64,000 nt of DNA from Agarophyton chilense (taxonomy: Eukaryota; Rhodophyta; Florideophyceae; Gracilariales; Gracilariaceae): contig JARGXX010000138.1 of NCBI GenBank assembly GCA_030374765.1, positions 1 to 64,000 of the forward strand, read 5' to 3'. The position numbers and the translations under genes were made by a program. Below are positions 1-11,225 of the stretch, piece after piece. The notes under the pieces were generated by a model. It worked only from the letters and a program-made list of their open reading frames with translations. It did not search any database and was not told the origin of the DNA. Every line of letters begins with the position of its first letter. The first letter of the stretch is position 1.

Positions 1-1478
1 AAAAAAACCTGCATGGCACGTGAAGGTCGTTTTTTTCTCGATCTTCCTCACCTACGGGTACCTGCCAGTAACCACAGTTGGCATCCAACGTGGTAAATAT
101 CTGCGCATCTATCAAGGAGTCAATGCACTCATCCATTCTAGGTATCGGGTACGAATCCCTGATGGTCACGCTATTGAGCCTTCTATAGTCCACACAGATC
201 CTCATACGGTTATCGCCTTTCTTCTGAACCAGAACCACGGGACTAGCCCAATCTGAGTTGGCTGGTTCAATTACACCTTCTTGAAGCATTCGCTCAACTT
301 CTTTGAGTTCTACTTCTCTCGCCTTCGGACCTGCACGGTTTGCTTGCTGATAAATCGGCTTCGAGTCAGGGAGGAGCTCGATGCGATGCTGTGTGGCCTT
401 AATTTGGCCCAGTTGGCCTGACCACATGGTTTCGAACTCCTTGAGAAGGTCAATAATACGGCCCCACAGTTGGCCTTTTTTTCACCGATCTGGACTGTAT
501 CTTGCCATTTCCTCTCAGGGTCAGGTTCCTTTTCTTTGTCTATCGATGCCTTATCGGTTAGTTTTGATTCCAATTGGGTGTTTATCGATACCTTTGTGGT
601 TGTGGACGCATTTACGCACCCCCCTTCCTTATCGAAGGCGATCTCGCCGAGATCAATGTGAGTTACGGTGAAGACCCTTTGTGGTGCCGGTAGTGCGATA
701 CCAACATTGGTATTTTTCGGCAACTCACGTCGTGACTGCTGAAGTTGCTGAGACACACCTTAAAGGGTTGATTTGGGATGTTGTCGACAATCCCGTCGGC
801 AATCAAGGTGAGGTGTCGATGTGCTAACTTCGGATGGTTTTGTAGTATGACCAGGCCGGGGGTCGCATACGACACCGGTACCAATATTTGGTGCATTGGC
901 GGGATAACAACCTGTTTGGCAATGCGCACTTTGTTGGAGACCGTTTCGGTGGATATCGGTTTTTTCGGTTTGACGAACCATCCCCGTTTGGTTTACGTAG
1001 TACCTAAAATGGCAATTCGCCCCCCCTGACGTAGTGCGACGGTACGGGAACCAGGAAGGATTGCTTTGACATGTATGTCAATGAAGTTCGTACCTAGTAG
1101 AAAGTCTGTTGGTAAACGGTCGACAACAAAGAATTGAAGTCTTACCTTGAGGTGTCCGAGCTGCACCACAGTGGTGAGCATAACTCGAAGGTTTAATGGG
1201 CGCTCATTTGCATCTACCAGCGGGTTATCGGGAGGTCGGTTCAAGTTTCGAAGTACCGCCTCAGGTATGACGCGGGAGTTCAGGACGTTTGGGCCGGCCC
1301 CCGTATCCAGCGCGCAGATGACCGGAACCGCAAGGCGATCGGATAAACACATTGAAGCACATACTTCATAGTTGTTGTACTTCATATGACAAACCGGACC
1401 TGGTTGTGACGTGTTCTCTTCCACCTTCAAGGTTCTGGGTATCGATTGGCCTTCCGATTGCAGGTTCGGTTCGGCCAT
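1..1478 (-). pseudogene. Ty3/gypsy element 1 pol fragment: aspartic protease and start of reverse transcriptase
   Basis: The protease frame opens with an ATG at 1478 that overlaps the stop codon of the gag frame (TAATG). It shows the retroviral-type active site ALDTGAG (about residue 60) and the second-lobe motif FLLGTNFID, followed by a linker into reverse transcriptase. RT block 1 is readable near 180-300 (ASPVVLVQKK, RICVDYRRLN) and a TLDANCGYWQVPV block near 60-100. The window edge cuts the element, so the rest of RT, RNase H and integrase lie outside. Two frame breaks sit in seven-base A runs (476-482 and 30-36 on the plus strand). The gene would process Gag-Pol and copy element RNA in cytoplasmic particles. 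It is non-functional as read, unless those homopolymers are sequencing errors. Confidence 0.85.
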
Positions 1479-3688
1479 TACGCCAACCGTTCGGTGTTTT
1501 CCTCCTGTACGGGAGTGGTTGAGTCCAAGTTTGGTGTTTCCTCGATGGTCTTGACCTGTACCGGTGTACGGGGTTGGAACCTATTTGGTGCTTGCGTTGA
1601 AGACCCATAGAGGCGTTGGTGATTCTGCATGCGAGCCTGAATCCACTGGTCTCTCATCCCTGGAGGTAAGTGATCGCAATTGTTTGCCAAATGGTCTGTC
1701 GCGAGACAGAACCAGCAAACGAGGCCTCCAGTTTGGGTGTCTCGCGTTACCATTGATGGGGGCTTCGAAACCTGGTTGGTAGGAAGAGTGGCGTGGGATG
1801 TGGGTGGCAAGTTATGGGAGCTCGCTCCCTGCATCCTATGCGAGCTCACCGAACTTTGCGGCGATTGTACCGAGTTTGGTGTAGGCGTTGACGACCAATT
1901 TCCTACCGTCGAAGGTTTCGAGAATCGCCCCTGGGTCGCTACCGAGTGGATAGCGGTCCCTGTAGGTACTTCGAAGTGCGATCTACCCTCTGAGGTTGTG
2001 GTATCTTCAATTTCGAAGACCAACCATTTCGTTTTATCCTTCGAGGTTGGAGGCACAGCTGGTCTCTTTCCCAGCCGAAGGGTATCACCAAGGCCCTGGG
2101 AGTATCGAGCCTGCCCATTGTAGTCTACCTTTCAGTTAGTGGCCAGGTAGTTGCGTACCTGGGAACGGATCGCTTCGTCGACATTGTCGGCGAATAGCGA
2201 CTTTAACCGAGAGGTAGTGAACACATTACCACAGCGGGTTGCCAGATTCCACAGCGCGAGCGAAAACTTCGATTCGGTTTGCCAAGACCTTTGATGGTAG
2301 GCGAGAACTTCCGAATGAGCCTCTTGTATAACCTCATCGGTGGCGTATGTTTCCAAAAAGAAATTGACCACTTATGGGTATGACTCCAACATCTCTGTGC
2401 CATCCTCATCCATCGCTAAGGTATTGCCGCGGAGCCTACCCTGCAGCAAATAGTATGCTTGTCCTTTCAGGTGAAACTGAAATAGCCACATAGCAGCGCC
2501 CTCGGAAAACCCATTTCGGTCACATGCAATCTTGAACTTCTGTAGAAACTCAATCACCGCAATAGGATCCGTACCTGTGAAGGTTGTGTCACCCATTTGT
2601 AAGCTGAGCTTCTTGTGGTGTTTAGTAATCTTCTGAGCAACCTCTTGGGTATATTCAGAAGACTTGTTGATCAACCGATAAGTCCTGTAATCAACCGCTT
2701 TGGTGAACATATCGTTCAACGGCTGGGGCACCTCCAGGTCCATTTCGGTGTCCGTCTCAGAGTCGGGCGACTCATTATATCGCTTTTTACGCTTTCGGTT
2801 CTTTTTCGACGACTTCTTCGTTGACCTGTTCGGTTTCTTCTTCTTCTTACCTTTACGGTCATCATCCGACGATGAACTCGTATGGTAACTGGAGTCTGAC
2901 GAGTTGGGGTCTGAATCATCCTCTCGATTCTTTCCCCTCTTCGTCCTCCACTTCTTCCCTTTTCGGTTTCTTCGTCGCACATCCAACGAGTCAGACGAAT
3001 CGTCCTTGGGACCACCTCCATGGGTATCCTTTTGAACGAAACCAGTAATTGGTTGCACATAAATGTCTTGAGGATCTACCTTCCCCGGGACCTCTTGACT
3101 CAGCCTTGGACCTGGTAGGTACTCACTATCAGTAGGTAAGTGTTTGGAATGGGTGGAATGACCCATTTGGAACCCTTGTGGTATGCGCTTTGCGATGTTC
3201 CCCTGTGTAGGTCGTGATCCTGCGAATCCCTCGGAAACCCAAAGGTCCTGCACAGCGCGATAAACATGCTCCCTAGCATCTGTAAAGATATACTGTTTCA
3301 CCATTTCCGGTATCCTGTCCGACAGCTCTTGAGCTGCTCGGTCAACCACAATACGGGTAAATGCATCGACGTCCATTGAGGGCAGAACCATCCGGGTATC
3401 CGACTTCTCCCTTAAGGTTAATGCATCCTCGACCGCGAGAGTGACGAGCACTTTCGCTCGCTATTCGAGCTGAGGCCATAGCTCCTCCGCTGCAACCTCA
3501 ATTGGTACTTCCCTTTGAGGTTCCGTTGTCATAGGCGGAGGACTATGTACCTTTACGGTTTTGTCCCGAGGGTGCCGGAGCAGCTCCTCGGGGTTTTCCG
3601 GAATCGATTGAGCCGATGGGGCTCCTTTAAGACCTTTATGGCTTGGCGGGGCGCTCGCACCACTCGTACTTCTTTTAGGTCGTTCCAT
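1478..3688 (-). pseudogene. Ty3/gypsy element 1 gag with CCHC zinc knuckle
   Basis: A single reading frame runs from an ATG at 3688 (MERPKRSTSG) to a TAA at 1478-1480. It is interrupted by three in-frame stops: TAG at 3461, TAA at 2372 and TGA at 2132. Around 2780-2960 it encodes a Lys/Arg/Ser/Asp-rich linker. A capsid-like segment lies at about 2150-2600. Near 1720-1760 there is a canonical nucleocapsid knuckle, CWFCLATDHLANNC (C-x2-C-x4-H-x4-C). Known family role: Gag assembles the particle and the knuckle binds genomic RNA. With three different stop codons this copy cannot make full-length Gag. Clean frame continuity across the stops suggests point-mutational decay rather than rearrangement. 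Confidence 0.82.
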
Positions 3689-3814
3689 TTGTGACCAATA
3701 GTGGTATCCTGTATTGCTTTGGGGATTTCCTGAAACTAAATAGAAGTACGAGCGTCCAATCCTTCTCGGAATCTCGTGTGAACTGTGAATGTACGACGAA
3801 ACCTAAAAAAACTT

Positions 3815-3831
3815 CCTAAGTCGGGAGACCA
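3815..3831 (-). other. tRNA primer binding site of gypsy element 1
   Basis: Three bases inside the LTR, the minus strand reads TGGTCTCCCGACTTAGG. It starts with TGG, complementary to a tRNA 3' CCA end, as expected for a gypsy minus-strand primer site. The same block follows the LTR copy at 33952-34560, with one change in the TGG. The priming tRNA was not identified. Confidence 0.65.
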
Positions 3832-3834
3832 AAA

Positions 3835-4469
3835 TGTCGTACAATCACCTCTGGGGTATATTACTGTCTTGTCTCGGGAGCCTAGTGACGCTCAACCGTA
3901 GGGAGCATGATGACGCTCAACCTTAGAAGGTAGACGTAATAAACCTCGATTGTAACAGGGCAACGTTAAAATCCGCAGGGGCAAACGGCGGGGCAACTAG
4001 CCTATACCGTGTAGGTGAACGATGGTAGGCGTCGACGCGCGGGAAAGCCTGTGTGGTGGTTGAGAAACGATGAAACAAAAGGTATAGTCACGACCCAAGT
4101 GGTGCCTGTCTTTATCAGATTAGGATGGGGGAGGGGCAGTTCCCTATATGTAGTGGACTGCACTCTCCAGCTCACCCGGGAGGTGCTAGCAAGGCACGGT
4201 CTCTGACCTAGTGTCCGAGACCGGGCCAGCACGGGCTACAGGGCCAGGTGGCCACTCCACTACTGTACTAAAAAAAAATATAATTACAATTACAAGTACT
4301 AACAATTACTCAACCAGAAGGTACATGTCAACACTACACGTGGCTGACAACACCTAGATGGTAGCTCGCCCGGAGCTGCATGGCCGATGATCCCTCGCAT
4401 CCATCACCTACAGGGTCAGTGTAGTATATTGACAACCTCAAAGGTCAGACCTTCTGCCACTATACGACG
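3835..4469 (-). repeat. 5' LTR of gypsy element 1
   Basis: The segment is bounded by TGTCGTA and TACGAC(G), the terminal inverted repeat that is perfect (TGTCGTA...TACGACA) in the second copy at 33952-34560. The two copies align throughout. This one is about 25 bp longer because of a tandem duplication at about 3877-3926 containing GACGCTCAACC twice. Gag follows on the minus strand, so this is the upstream LTR. It butts directly against a broken reverse transcriptase of element 2, which implies insertion into that older element. No target duplication can be tested because the other end is outside the window. Confidence 0.85.
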
Positions 4470-5715
4470 GTCGCGGCAAATATACGCCCAGTGGTGTGTG
4501 CATAGACATGAGTTCCTGCGAGTCAGGAGATAGTGCGAACTGCCAATATCCGTGGCAGAAATCGATGTTGGCGAACATTTTCGAGCCTCCGCACTCCTGT
4601 AACTTTGAATGGAGATGTGACATTGCAGACTGCATGGGTATGGTCTTGGAGTTTACGGAGTGGAGGTGGACTGTGAAGCGCAGTTTGTCAGTCCCGGGCT
4701 TTGGTACAGTCAGGGCGGGACTTGTCTACTTGGCTGCTAGGTTCCTATACACTGCGCCGATTTTTTCCAGCTGATTGATCATGTGACTGATGAAAATCGC
4801 TGATTCTGCGCGTACCGGCTCTGACAGCAGCGGATTGGTTTGGCTCCAGGACGCAGTTCGATTTCCAATGGGGACACTTTTGGCGGTTGGATCGGGACCG
4901 AGCTTTATGCGGAAAATTGAGCGATAATCGCATAGTATTCTCTTCACCTCGCGAAGTCCCTCATAACTCATCCCGTTCTTCCGGGCTTCCTCTTCCAGGG
5001 AAGCGAGGGCTTTATCGATTTCAGTGGGGTCGTCGATTCCAAATCCAGCCGTGAGGTGTTCCGAAGGTTCAATTGGGTCGTCCTCTGTGTCTCTATAGGA
5101 TACACCACTGTAGTTACTTTTCTCTGTAGGTACACCGACGCGGCTGATACGCATATCGTCGGTTGCCGGGCTGACCTTCTCGAGGTGGTCGTCTAGGTTG
5201 AATCCTATTGCACTGAGCAGGGGGTGTCCAAGAATCACCTCTTTCATACTCTGATCCGTAATGAAGAACTCTACTCCATGCAGAAGTATGGGTATCTTGG
5301 TCCTGGGCAGGGATAGAACTAGCGAAATAGCCACCTCCTGCTTTGATTTGAACACGAATGGGGCTTCTTCAGTTCTCTCGACAGTGGTCTCGAGTTCGAT
5401 GGTTTCAGGGAGATCGATGACTTCCAGGTTGATTCCCGCATTGACTTGCTTCATCAAGTCCCTTGATATAGCACCGCAATCGGCGCCAGAGTCTTTCATT
5501 GCGACTGCTGCGACTCGTTCGTCGAGTGAAATGTTGTCCCTTCCATTACTTCTCGAATGGATTGTTACACGGGTGACTTTGATGCTCCTCTTCTCCCGCT
5601 TCTCTGCAAAGAAATCGTGCAGGAGCTGCTTCTGTTCTTCTGCGAAGGTAATACTGCAGTTTCGGATTCGGTGCTTCTTGCCGCATTTCTTGTTCAGGCA
5701 AGGCCCCGTCCACAT
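4470..5715 (-). pseudogene. Ty3/gypsy element 2 pol fragment (zinc finger, protease, RT start)
   Basis: An open frame at 4726-5715 begins with a Cys/His cluster (CLNKKCGKKHRIRNC). It then shows a protease active site KDSGADCGAIS, the flap/second-lobe motif EVILGHPLLSAIGF, and an acidic linker into RT. After a stop/frame break near 4726 the RT continues (PALTVPKPGT, FANIDFCHGYWQFALSPDSQE, about 4500-4700). It ends inside the block that reads TPDGIFSPTRVLHGT in element E. Truncation coincides exactly with the element 1 LTR. The order and RT wording match elements 3 and E, so this is the same broad lineage, 3'-truncated and inactive. Confidence 0.82.
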
Positions 5716-5943
5716 AGTACCGTCTACGGCGGTTTTCTATGGTCCTGAGTTTGATAAATCTCGTTTCGAACGTTTGTGACTGCGCTCCATATCTTCGGGT
5801 TCACTCTTTTTCGAAAAGTTTCCTCCGTCGCGCTCGTGTCTTCTCTTTATCTGCGCTCGTGCAGCTTCGTCGTTATGTACTCTGACGGCAAGAGCGCTGG
5901 CGCGATTCATAAAATGAAATATTATTGCCTTCTGTGCGGCTGT

Positions 5944-6433
5944 TCAGTATGACTTCTCGTTCAGTAGACGAATAAGTAGCTCGGCGGGTTCACCGCGATT
6001 AATCAGCTTAGGGACGATCGTCTTGCAGATTTCTTGATCTTTCACGACGTCCGATGCATTGTTTCTGTCCAAATGAATGACTATGTTCACGACAAATTCT
6101 CTAACAGCTCCACCTGGGTCCATCGAACATGTTCGGTACTTCACTGCATCAAATGATGGCAATGCGCGTTGCGCTAGGTCCTTCGAAGCTTCTTTGAGGC
6201 AATTTTTGAACCAGTTCTTCACCACTTTGTCAGTTGCGTCCTCGACTAATCGTGGCTGGTTGAATGTTATCTGCAGCAGCGCGAGTCTGGTTAAAGTCAG
6301 CGATATATTCCTTATACGCGGCATACTCTACTTCGAATTTGATCATGTTCGGCTGTGTAGGACTCTCCAGCCTAGGCGCCGAAATGGTTGACACAACTCC
6401 GTACTTCGACATCACGTTTTGCGCAAAAAGCAA
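5944..6433 (-). pseudogene. Ty3/gypsy element 2 gag fragment
   Basis: Two overlapping minus frames (6230-6433 and 5944-6324) join by sense across a frame break near 6270-6290. The first opens with a Ser/Pro-rich start and a segment typical of gypsy Gag (APRLESPTQPNMIKFEVEYA). The second continues as a helix-rich capsid-like segment. It lies upstream of, and on the same strand as, the zinc finger and protease of element 2. It is called gag by position and composition rather than by a hallmark motif. Confidence 0.6.
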
Positions 6434-6645
6434 ACAGTGTACTTTTTAGAATCAAAGCGCTTTGTTGACGTGTCGCGATTCGAGCTCGTCGCACGCGAAG
6501 AAAAAAGGTTGGGCACCGAGAGAAGTTCCGTGCTGTGTTGGATGCCTCCAGACTCTTTGACAGAGTCTGGTATTCTTTATTATATAGTAGTCTGTGGTGC
6601 TCCAGGACCAGCTCGTGGGTTGCGCTTCTAGGTTTTCTATGATGC
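6434..6645. other. Gene-free junction between gypsy elements 2 and 3
   Basis: No coding signal is convincing. A 9-bp hairpin (arms 6548-6556 and 6562-6570, CCAGACTCT/AGAGTCTGG) is followed by a T-rich run. The stretch may be leader or LTR remnants of the back-to-back elements 2 (minus) and 3 (plus), but no LTR pair was found. Confidence 0.35.
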
Positions 6646-8665
6646 GTGCGCTGCCTAGGTGTCGCTGTCGTCCAGCAGCTGTCTACTTCGAAGTCCTACG
6701 CAGTCCAAACGCCCGCATCCCAATCCAGACTACAGTCCACTCTGGGCTGCAGTTGCGCTATTTCGTCCCAGTTCCGCAGCACCCTGCTTTGGGGTGCACC
6801 TACGCATCCCAGGTATGCTCGTGGGTGGTCAACAACGGAGAACCTTTTCGCAGCCTATTTGTCGCTGCTGAGGCGGCATGGACTTAAGTGGGTGACGACA
6901 TCACTGCTAAAGACTGCAATTAGATGCATCATCTAGGCAGTAAGACCGAAATCACTTTTCATAAAGCTCGAATCAATCGTGGAGTTTTCCCACATGGAGC
7001 TAGAGCAGGACTTCAATGCGTTTTTCCAACACGCCGTTAAGGTCTCACATTCTTTCGAGGATGTCTATAATGCTCCCGTCTCATGCAGTACCACTCTGCG
7101 TCCCATAAGGGACGGAAAGCACACATCATGTGACAGACACAAGGTAAACGCGGAAACAGGCAGATCCAACAACGACCATCGCAAAACACATGAACGAAGT
7201 AGACCTAACCCCCCATTCTCCCACCCACCTTGTAGGAAGAAAGGCACCCTTCACTGGGTTGACAAATGCGAACTGTGTTCAGAAGAGAAAAAGAGGGAAT
7301 ACGAAGCCGAATTTGTTGCGAAAAAAGCCGCTGATGGACAGCTCAGATCGACCCGCAGTCAGAAGAACAAGGTAAAGACGCGACAGACTACGACTGATGC
7401 CAAAGGTACAGTCAACATACTCCAACTTCCCACCACCTCTGAACTCTCATCTCGCGTCATCACTATGTTGGACGGTAGAATATCTCTCGACGGCACTGGA
7501 AGGTGTACCGATGGCAGCGACGACAGCATTGTGTGGCCCACCCTCGCTGAGAAAGCGACATTAAAGGGAATCGGCAAGCTAGTGGCCATCAAGACTACAC
7601 ATCTGTCTGTAGCACTGAAGTCGGGTTCCGAGCCGCAGCGTTTCGCATTCTCCCGCACATGGACCGCGCCGCGCACAGTCTTATACCTCCCATTGGCCAG
7701 TTTGGTACTTTTCAACATCACCTACTTGGTTGCAGACAACGACCTTGCGTGTGAAGAACTGCTCATGGGTTGTCTCGTTTTGAGCCATCTCCGCGTGGAA
7801 ACGGAGAAATCGCTCGACAATAATCGGTTTTCTCTAAATGGGGCAGGCTGCTCGATGTTTGAAAGCCCGCAGTAAGCTCTGAGGAGGGGTTTACCAGCTG
7901 TTTGTCGGCCTTCAGGATTCACAACGATTCTAGCCTTACAGCTAGTATGTAAGTAAAACAAACAATCGACGCGCATCTTCCGAGAGTGAAGTACCATGTC
8001 GCTCGTCAAGAACAAGATCCATTTCCAGACCCTTCGCTGCTTGACCCGGTCGACAGCGACCAGCATGAGGAAATTGAAACAGCTCTGAAAGGCATAGTAC
8101 AAACCCAGCAAGAAAACGGTATGGTAGCGAAGCATCTGATTGATCTTCATAGCATTCTGGGAGAAAAAATGGACATCTTCCGTGTATCCCTCTCCACCAG
8201 TCCTCCGGCGAACATCAGGTTCCCAAAAATTGAACTGGTCGCGCAGGCAAAACCCATTCGTGTCGGACTGCGTAATCACTCGCAGAAACACCGGACCTTT
8301 CGACAGACTTTCGTTGACGATCTTATCCGCACCGGATGGCTAAAGCCAATCCAACTTCGTCTTGGGCTAGCGCGCCTTTGATCGTTCCGAAACCGGGAAC
8401 AGCTCGATTCCGATTCACTTTTGACCTCCGTCCGGCGAACAAGTTCACCGTCAAACAACAATATCCAATGGCAAACCTCGAACAAAAGCTTTAGAAGCTT
8501 ACTGGCTCGAAGTCCTTCGCCAACTTCGATCTGTCTCACGCTTATGGGCAATTCTCACTGGAAGAAGTCTTTCAAGCGCTACAGTCTTTTATCACCCCCG
8601 ACGGAGTATTCTCTCCAACTCGAGTGCTTCATGGCACAAAAAATGCTACCACGCACCTTCTTCAA
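6646..8665 (+). pseudogene. Ty3/gypsy element 3 remnant (gag, protease, RT start), relative of element E
   Basis: Readable blocks follow the order of element E. They are a gag segment with LLRRHGLKWV (about 6850), a His/Cys cluster with LHWVDKCE (about 7250), the variant protease motif GRCTDGSDDS (about 7500; E has GRCDDGSDE) and the second-lobe equivalent CEELLMGCLVLSHLRVE (about 7750). Then come a DPFPDPSLL linker (about 8020) and an RT block with FTFDLRPANKFTV, FANFDLSHAYGQF and FITPDGVFSPTRVLHGT (8410-8640). Several stops and frame breaks interrupt it (for example 7873 and 8380). It stops where a minus-strand element begins, so the catalytic RT half, RNase H and integrase are missing. Confidence 0.82.
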
Positions 8666-9950
8666 CTGCATCTTTGCCAAATTCGCTTTCAGTAGCAGAA
8701 GTGTCAGTAGTTGATGTGTCGGAGTTGTTAGTGGACACATGTGGCAGTTCGATGTCATTCATGTCATCTAGTGCGTCAATGTTTTGCATGGGCTTACCGA
8801 AGCTTGTGTTCGGGAGTGCCATGCGCGTATCCTCGAACGCAGCTGTCATCTCCTTTTCTGCATTGAAAGTCACTGTGATATTGCCACTGTCAGTGTTGAC
8901 TGACGTCACAGTCTTGGGGAGCGATCAACGTACGCGCTTCTCCACTTCCCTTTTGACATATACTTCGACCAGGTCACCTGCGGTGAGTGGTATGTCCTTG
9001 ATGGCGGCCTTAAGTATGCGTTCTAACTTGCAGCGAGCGATAAACACATCGCGAGCATTCACCACTTCAGCAGGGAGCACGTTGTCATGTGGCTTGATAT
9101 CGATGGGCTTAGTAAACCTCTTTGCCATCTCGAAGGCTGAAATCATGTCATTTCAATATAAGTCATTTCATATCGTGACAACCATGTAGGCAGAGCGCTC
9201 AGCGTTGAAGAGTTCCCCTGCTGCCGACTTGATCCTTAAGAAAACACTGCGAATGATGTTGTACTTTTACTTCACAGCGTTCGTCGGGTGACGGCGGGAC
9301 GGCACGGTATGCAGCGAGATGTCGAGCTGCTGGCAGAGTCCGCGGAATGCTATAAGGAGAAACGCCTTGTCTCTTCTGATAGAATCAGGATGCCAGAGTT
9401 CTCACACCGAACTGGCCTCAAACCCAGTAACTGCCTCCTGCATGGACGTGGACTTGACCACATAGGGGATTGAGAATCGAGAAACTAGGTCCATCGAATG
9501 TAGCACCCATACCTGATCCATAAACAGGTTGTCAATTCAATCTAGTTCGTTGAGGGCCTGGTTCAACAAGATAATATACACCTTCCGAGTGGGATGTAGA
9601 ACGGCGGTAGAAGGACAGGCTGTGCAGTCATTCACCATTTCTGTCACATAATTAGCGACAGTGCGGTTCCCGAGCATTTTGCTTTGGAGGAACAGTTTGA
9701 AGTCGGAACAACAAGCGCAGCCGCCGAAATGCATGTATAGCTTGTCGGCTATGGCCATCACATCGGCCCACGGCGATTTATCGAGCGTAATGGCGAAGAG
9801 ACAGTAGAGCGTCTATCCAAAGTAGCGAGTGGATACGTTGCAACGGTCTGGGATTTATGAGAGGAATCGGTCATCAACGATTGCCAGGGAATCGTTTGCG
9901 CCGTCAGCACCAAAGCACAGGGTGTTTATTCCCAGATGAACAATTTTCGC
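8666..9950 (-). pseudogene. Gypsy element 4 integrase remnant
   Basis: On the minus strand the order is an HHCC-like zinc-binding region near 9620-9760 (LYMHFGG, SDFKLFLQSK, CTACPST), then a catalytic-core region near 9250-9530 with DQVWVLHSMDLVSRFS and WHPDSIRRDKAF. A C-terminal segment with GDLVEVYVKREVEKR follows near 8940-9000. Stops and frame breaks are scattered (for example after 9540 and at 9270). Wording and spacing differ from elements 2, 3 and E, so this is another gypsy lineage. The core is degenerate; only the order of motifs supports an integrase. Confidence 0.65.
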
Positions 9951-10091
9951 CTTGCGCGTGACATTTCTACCAATCACACACTGTTACTAACCTTCCAGAA
10001 CTTAGTGGATGATATTGATGTCATTGCAAAGGTCAGAATTGGCTTTCAGGACGATCGAGCGAATTGTGCTGTGTTGAAGCTTGCATTAACA

Positions 10092-11225
10092 CTAGCACCA
10101 TATTGCCACGACGTGTGGCCGTTGTAGTAACTTTAGGGAACTGAGTCTGAGTTTGGGTAAAGGAGGATGAGGTGGTTGGCAATAGAGTTGTTGTTTGTGT
10201 AGTCGTGATCGCTGTGTCTTTATTGGACCCCAATAGCTGGGGTATTTATACACAGTGATGAGCTTAACTCGGCCGTTCAGGCCAAAAACAAGCAGAGAAG
10301 GTGAGCTTACGCGTAGTACGTGAATTGCTCCTTCTCCTCTTCTTCTCGCACACTTCCTCGGTGACACCAACTTGCCCTTTCCCAAATTCCACGGGAACTC
10401 CGTGGAGCTTGTCAGCACTATTCGTTCTAGCCCGTTCGGGCTTAAGAGTACGTAGGCTGAAGGTGGTACACCAATGAAAGATTCATTCCGTATCATAAGG
10501 CGGATCCGCATATGTGCTACACCGTTCACTTCAACAATAATCGGATCGAACACTTTGTGGGGAGCGAAACCAAGATCGCTTGAGAGCAGGTGCAACTCGA
10601 CTTGTCCGATGGAACTGTACAGTGCGCCGTCATTCAACATAGGACCAGGACTGGCGGACGGGTAGCATGCGGAGACATTGGCCGAACAACTGGCTGGCGT
10701 AGCGCATTTCAACGATACAGCTTTCATCGGGGCGTCAATTTGCTGTCCATACTTGTTAAGCGGGGCCCCATTCACAGACGGAGCGGGGGAGTCGAGGCAG
10801 CGCATGTGCGAGGGTAAGGAACCTTCTGGGTTGTGGTTACTTTTCCAGTGGCCAAAATTCTTACAAATGTCGCAAGGGTAGCACATGGAGGGCGAGACAG
10901 CCTTGTTACGACAGTTCGGGCGATTCTGGCTACGCGGCGGGAGCTGTGCTGCGTTGGCAGCGGTCGGAAGCGGCTTCATAGAGCCTGTTGAGTGTATATG
11001 AGAGACATCGTCACACTGGCGAAAGACAGACGCATTTTTCTCATACTGTACTGTGTTGAGATAATCCGTCGTTTTCGCCGCAGCAATCAAAATGCTAATC
11101 ATTGACTCCGCTGCAAAAACCAACGCACGCTGTTCATTGTCGACACCTGAGTTTTCCAACGGCATTAAAGCTGTAAGGGACTCGGGCAACTGAGGGGATC
11201 TAGATTTGGCGGTAAGTATGGGCAC
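10092..11225 (-). pseudogene. Gypsy element 4 gag/protease fragment
   Basis: A 377-codon minus frame carries a Cys/His finger CDICKNFGHWKSNH (C-x2-C-x4-H-x4-H, about 10830) and, further on, NDGALYSSIG (about 10620). The latter resembles the protease active site of gypsy elements that use DDGAPYS-like motifs, here with the first Asp as Asn. Homology fades after about 10250. The frame is followed directly by integrase remnants at 9950 and below, with no reverse transcriptase or RNase H between, so an internal deletion is likely. An upstream capsid portion may extend to about 11400, but stops prevent a firm call. Confidence 0.6.
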
